Positions 4,780 to 5,745 of a stretch of DNA of 5,745 nucleotides are shown piece after piece (within the stretch, counting starts at the first letter, position 1; each line of letters starts with the position of its first letter). The notes beneath the pieces are model-generated. The model was given only the letters and a program-made list of their open reading frames with translations. It ran no database searches and was not told the DNA's origin. Made by a program: the position numbers and the translations under genes. The stretch covers positions 1 to 5,745 of the forward strand of contig JACDBO010000325.1 of the NCBI GenBank assembly GCA_013694885.1, given 5' to 3'. This stretch comes from Chloroflexia bacterium (GTDB lineage: Bacteria; Chloroflexota; Chloroflexia; Thermomicrobiales; UBA6265).

Positions 4780-5424
4780 TCACATTCGCGGCGGAGTGGC
4801 GACGACGAGGCGAAAGACGCCGAAGAAGCGGCGACGCTCGCTGACGATCTCGAAGCCGAGCTCCCGGACCAGCGTGATGGTCGCCCGGTCGAGGTGGCAA
4901 CCCAGGGCGCGGACCTGAAGCGGCGTCAGCAACCGCTGGAGCCAGGCGAGGGGAGGCGTCTGCGACCGGACGTGTTCGAGCAGCACGACCCGTCCGTTCG
5001 GTTTGCAGACGCGCGCCATCTCGCGCAAGGCGCGCGCCGGGTCCGCCACGGTGCAAAGCGAGAGGCTGGTCGCCACCGTGTCGAAGGCGGCGTCCGGTAA
5101 GGCCAGTTGCTCGGCATCCATCCGCGCCAGCGTCACCGTGCGACCATGAGCGTGTGCGGTCCGTCGCGCCTCCGCGAGCATTCCTTGTGAGAGGTCGACG
5201 CCAATCATGTGTGTTACGGCATCATCGTAATAGGGGAGGTTGCGGCCGCTGCCGATACCAACTTCGAGCACCGCGCCGCGCAACTCGGCGCCGAGGGCGG
5301 CGCGCAGGGCGCGGCCCATCAGGAGCCGCTCGACCGCCCCCTCCATCCGGTCATAGCGCGGCGCCAGCTGGTCGTAGATCGCGGCCACCCGCCGGCGTTC
5401 GCTCGCTCGCTTGTTTCTCGCCAT
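4780..5424 (-). CDS. Class I SAM-dependent methyltransferase (UbiE-like)
   Basis: A cytoplasmic methyltransferase of 214 residues with a Rossmann-like fold. The SAM-binding loop is LEVGIGSGRNLPYY (53-66), the acidic residue that holds the SAM ribose is in GVDLSQGML (D77), motif II-like MDAEQLALPDAAFDTV lies at 102-117, and REMARVCKPNGRVVLLEHV (134-152) is the conserved strand 5 region. The C-terminus (GCHLDRATITLVRELGF then GVFRLVVATP) resembles quinone- or phospholipid-type methyltransferases, but the substrate cannot be assigned. I chose ATG 5424 because the family-like sequence begins there (RRVAAIYDQLAPRYDRM) and AAGGAG lies 12 nt upstream; the longer open frame to 5658 would overlap the divergent gene and has no coding character. 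It converges with the RHH gene with only 29 nt between stops and diverges from the gene at 5519. Confidence 0.9.
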   Translation of the reverse strand: MARNKRASERRRVAAIYDQLAPRYDRMEGAVERLLMGRALRAALGAELRGAVLEVGIGSGRNLPYYDDAVTHMIGVDLSQGMLAEARRTAHAHGRTVTLARMDAEQLALPDAAFDTVATSLSLCTVADPARALREMARVCKPNGRVVLLEHVRSQTPPLAWLQRLLTPLQVRALGCHLDRATITLVRELGFEIVSERRRFFGVFRLVVATPPRM

Positions 5425-5471
5425 CCGCGCCCTGGTCTCCTTGTCTCTGCCGCACCCGTGGCTCCTTCCGG

Positions 5472-5478
5472 CATAATA
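5472..5478. promoter_or_regulatory. Shared AT-rich promoter core between divergent genes
   Basis: CATAATA stands out in a very GC-rich 94-base gap. On the plus strand CATAAT (5472-5477) can be a -10 for the gene at 5519. On the minus strand TATTAT (5473-5478) can be a -10 for the methyltransferase with a leader of about 42 nt. No good -35 box is visible for either. Overlapping -10 boxes would make the two promoters mutually exclusive. Confidence 0.4.
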
Positions 5479-5518
5479 GCGTGCCGCGGACAGGCAGCGG
5501 ACGGCGGGGGCGAGCATC

Positions 5519-5745
5519 ATGGGTGAAGCGAACGAGGAGCGGGTCGGCTCAGGTACAGACGAGCGGAAAGGCGCGACTGGACGCCGGACAACCGAGCGGC
5601 AGACGCGTCGGCTGCACGCACTCGCGGCCGACCCCGAGGCGCATCTGACGCTCGCCATCGAGCTGGTCGAGACCTCACGCGACCTCGAAGTGGTCCGACC
5701 TGCCCTGAAGATCCTCGAGGAGCAGCGCGATCCCGCTCTGCGACC
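5519..5745 (+). CDS. Unidentified, probably helical protein, N-terminal part, cut by window edge
   Basis: Seventy-five codons are visible, starting MGEANEERVGSGTDERKG. Residues 1-30 are charged, Gly/Arg/Glu-rich and probably disordered. From about 31 (RLHALAADPEAHLTLAIELV) the sequence looks like amphipathic helices; the stretch VVRPALKILEEQRDPALR (58-75) resembles the start of HEAT-type helical repeats, which bind other proteins. Third positions are rich in G and C, supporting coding. The ATG at 5519 has only a weak G-rich ribosome site (GGGGGCGAG). It diverges from the methyltransferase. No catalytic motif is visible and I do not recognise the gene; HEAT-like is a tentative description. Confidence 0.65.
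   Translation, partial: MGEANEERVGSGTDERKGATGRRTTERQTRRLHALAADPEAHLTLAIELVETSRDLEVVRPALKILEEQRDPALR

Noticed and set aside
4750..4800. CTCCGC/GCGGAG inverted repeat between convergent genes as a bidirectional terminator
   Set aside because: Only six pairs, a 14-base loop and no T-tract on either side.
4747..5100. A 117-codon plus-strand frame following the RHH gene as a toxin
   Set aside because: Beyond about 13 codons it is simply the antisense of the methyltransferase and has no toxin motif.
5425..5658. N-terminal extension of the methyltransferase
   Set aside because: It would overlap the divergent gene at 5519, its residues are Ser/Arg/Cys-rich noise, and conserved sequence begins just after ATG 5424.

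Overview
This is a 5.7 kb stretch of GC-rich bacterial chromosome. Gene content and protein style (a three-gene pyruvate dehydrogenase cluster, a DUF433/DUF5615 module, strong GC preference at third codon positions) suggest a Chloroflexota of the Thermomicrobia/Sphaerobacter type. That placement is inference; the window has no rRNA or other phylogenetic marker.

Positions 1-2776 hold a minus-strand operon for a 2-oxoacid dehydrogenase complex, transcribed pdhA (E1 alpha) -> pdhB (E1 beta) -> pdhC (E2, running off the left edge). E1 decarboxylates pyruvate or a related 2-oxoacid on thiamine diphosphate and passes the acyl group to the lipoyl lysine of E2. The pdhB stop lies inside the pdhC ribosome binding site. 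The pdhB C-terminus looks frame-shifted: the last 12 or so codons fit the genome's codon bias better in another frame. Upstream of pdhA is a gene-free stretch of 318 bases with a candidate -10 box and a strong hairpin, which would give the operon a leader of roughly 200 nt. Next upstream on the same strand is a proline-rich protein of 154 residues that I do not recognise, preceded by its own hairpin and a TATGAT -10 candidate.

Positions 3673-4750 form a small accessory island of toxin-antitoxin parts. A DUF433 antitoxin and a DUF5615 PIN-like nuclease lie on the minus strand, and the nuclease gene is split by an apparent one-base insertion. Facing away from them on the plus strand is a ribbon-helix-helix antitoxin with no recognisable toxin after it. 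The two antitoxins share one short control region.

Positions 4780-5424 encode a minus-strand class I SAM-dependent methyltransferase. It shares a 94-base promoter region with a divergent plus-strand gene (5519 onward) that runs off the right edge and is of unknown function, possibly a HEAT-like helical protein.

Two putative frameshifts in under 6 kb could mean real decay or indel errors in the assembly; the raw reads would decide. I found no new multi-gene system. The best leads are the broken nuclease, the orphan antitoxin beside it, the pdhB tail, and the pdhA leader.
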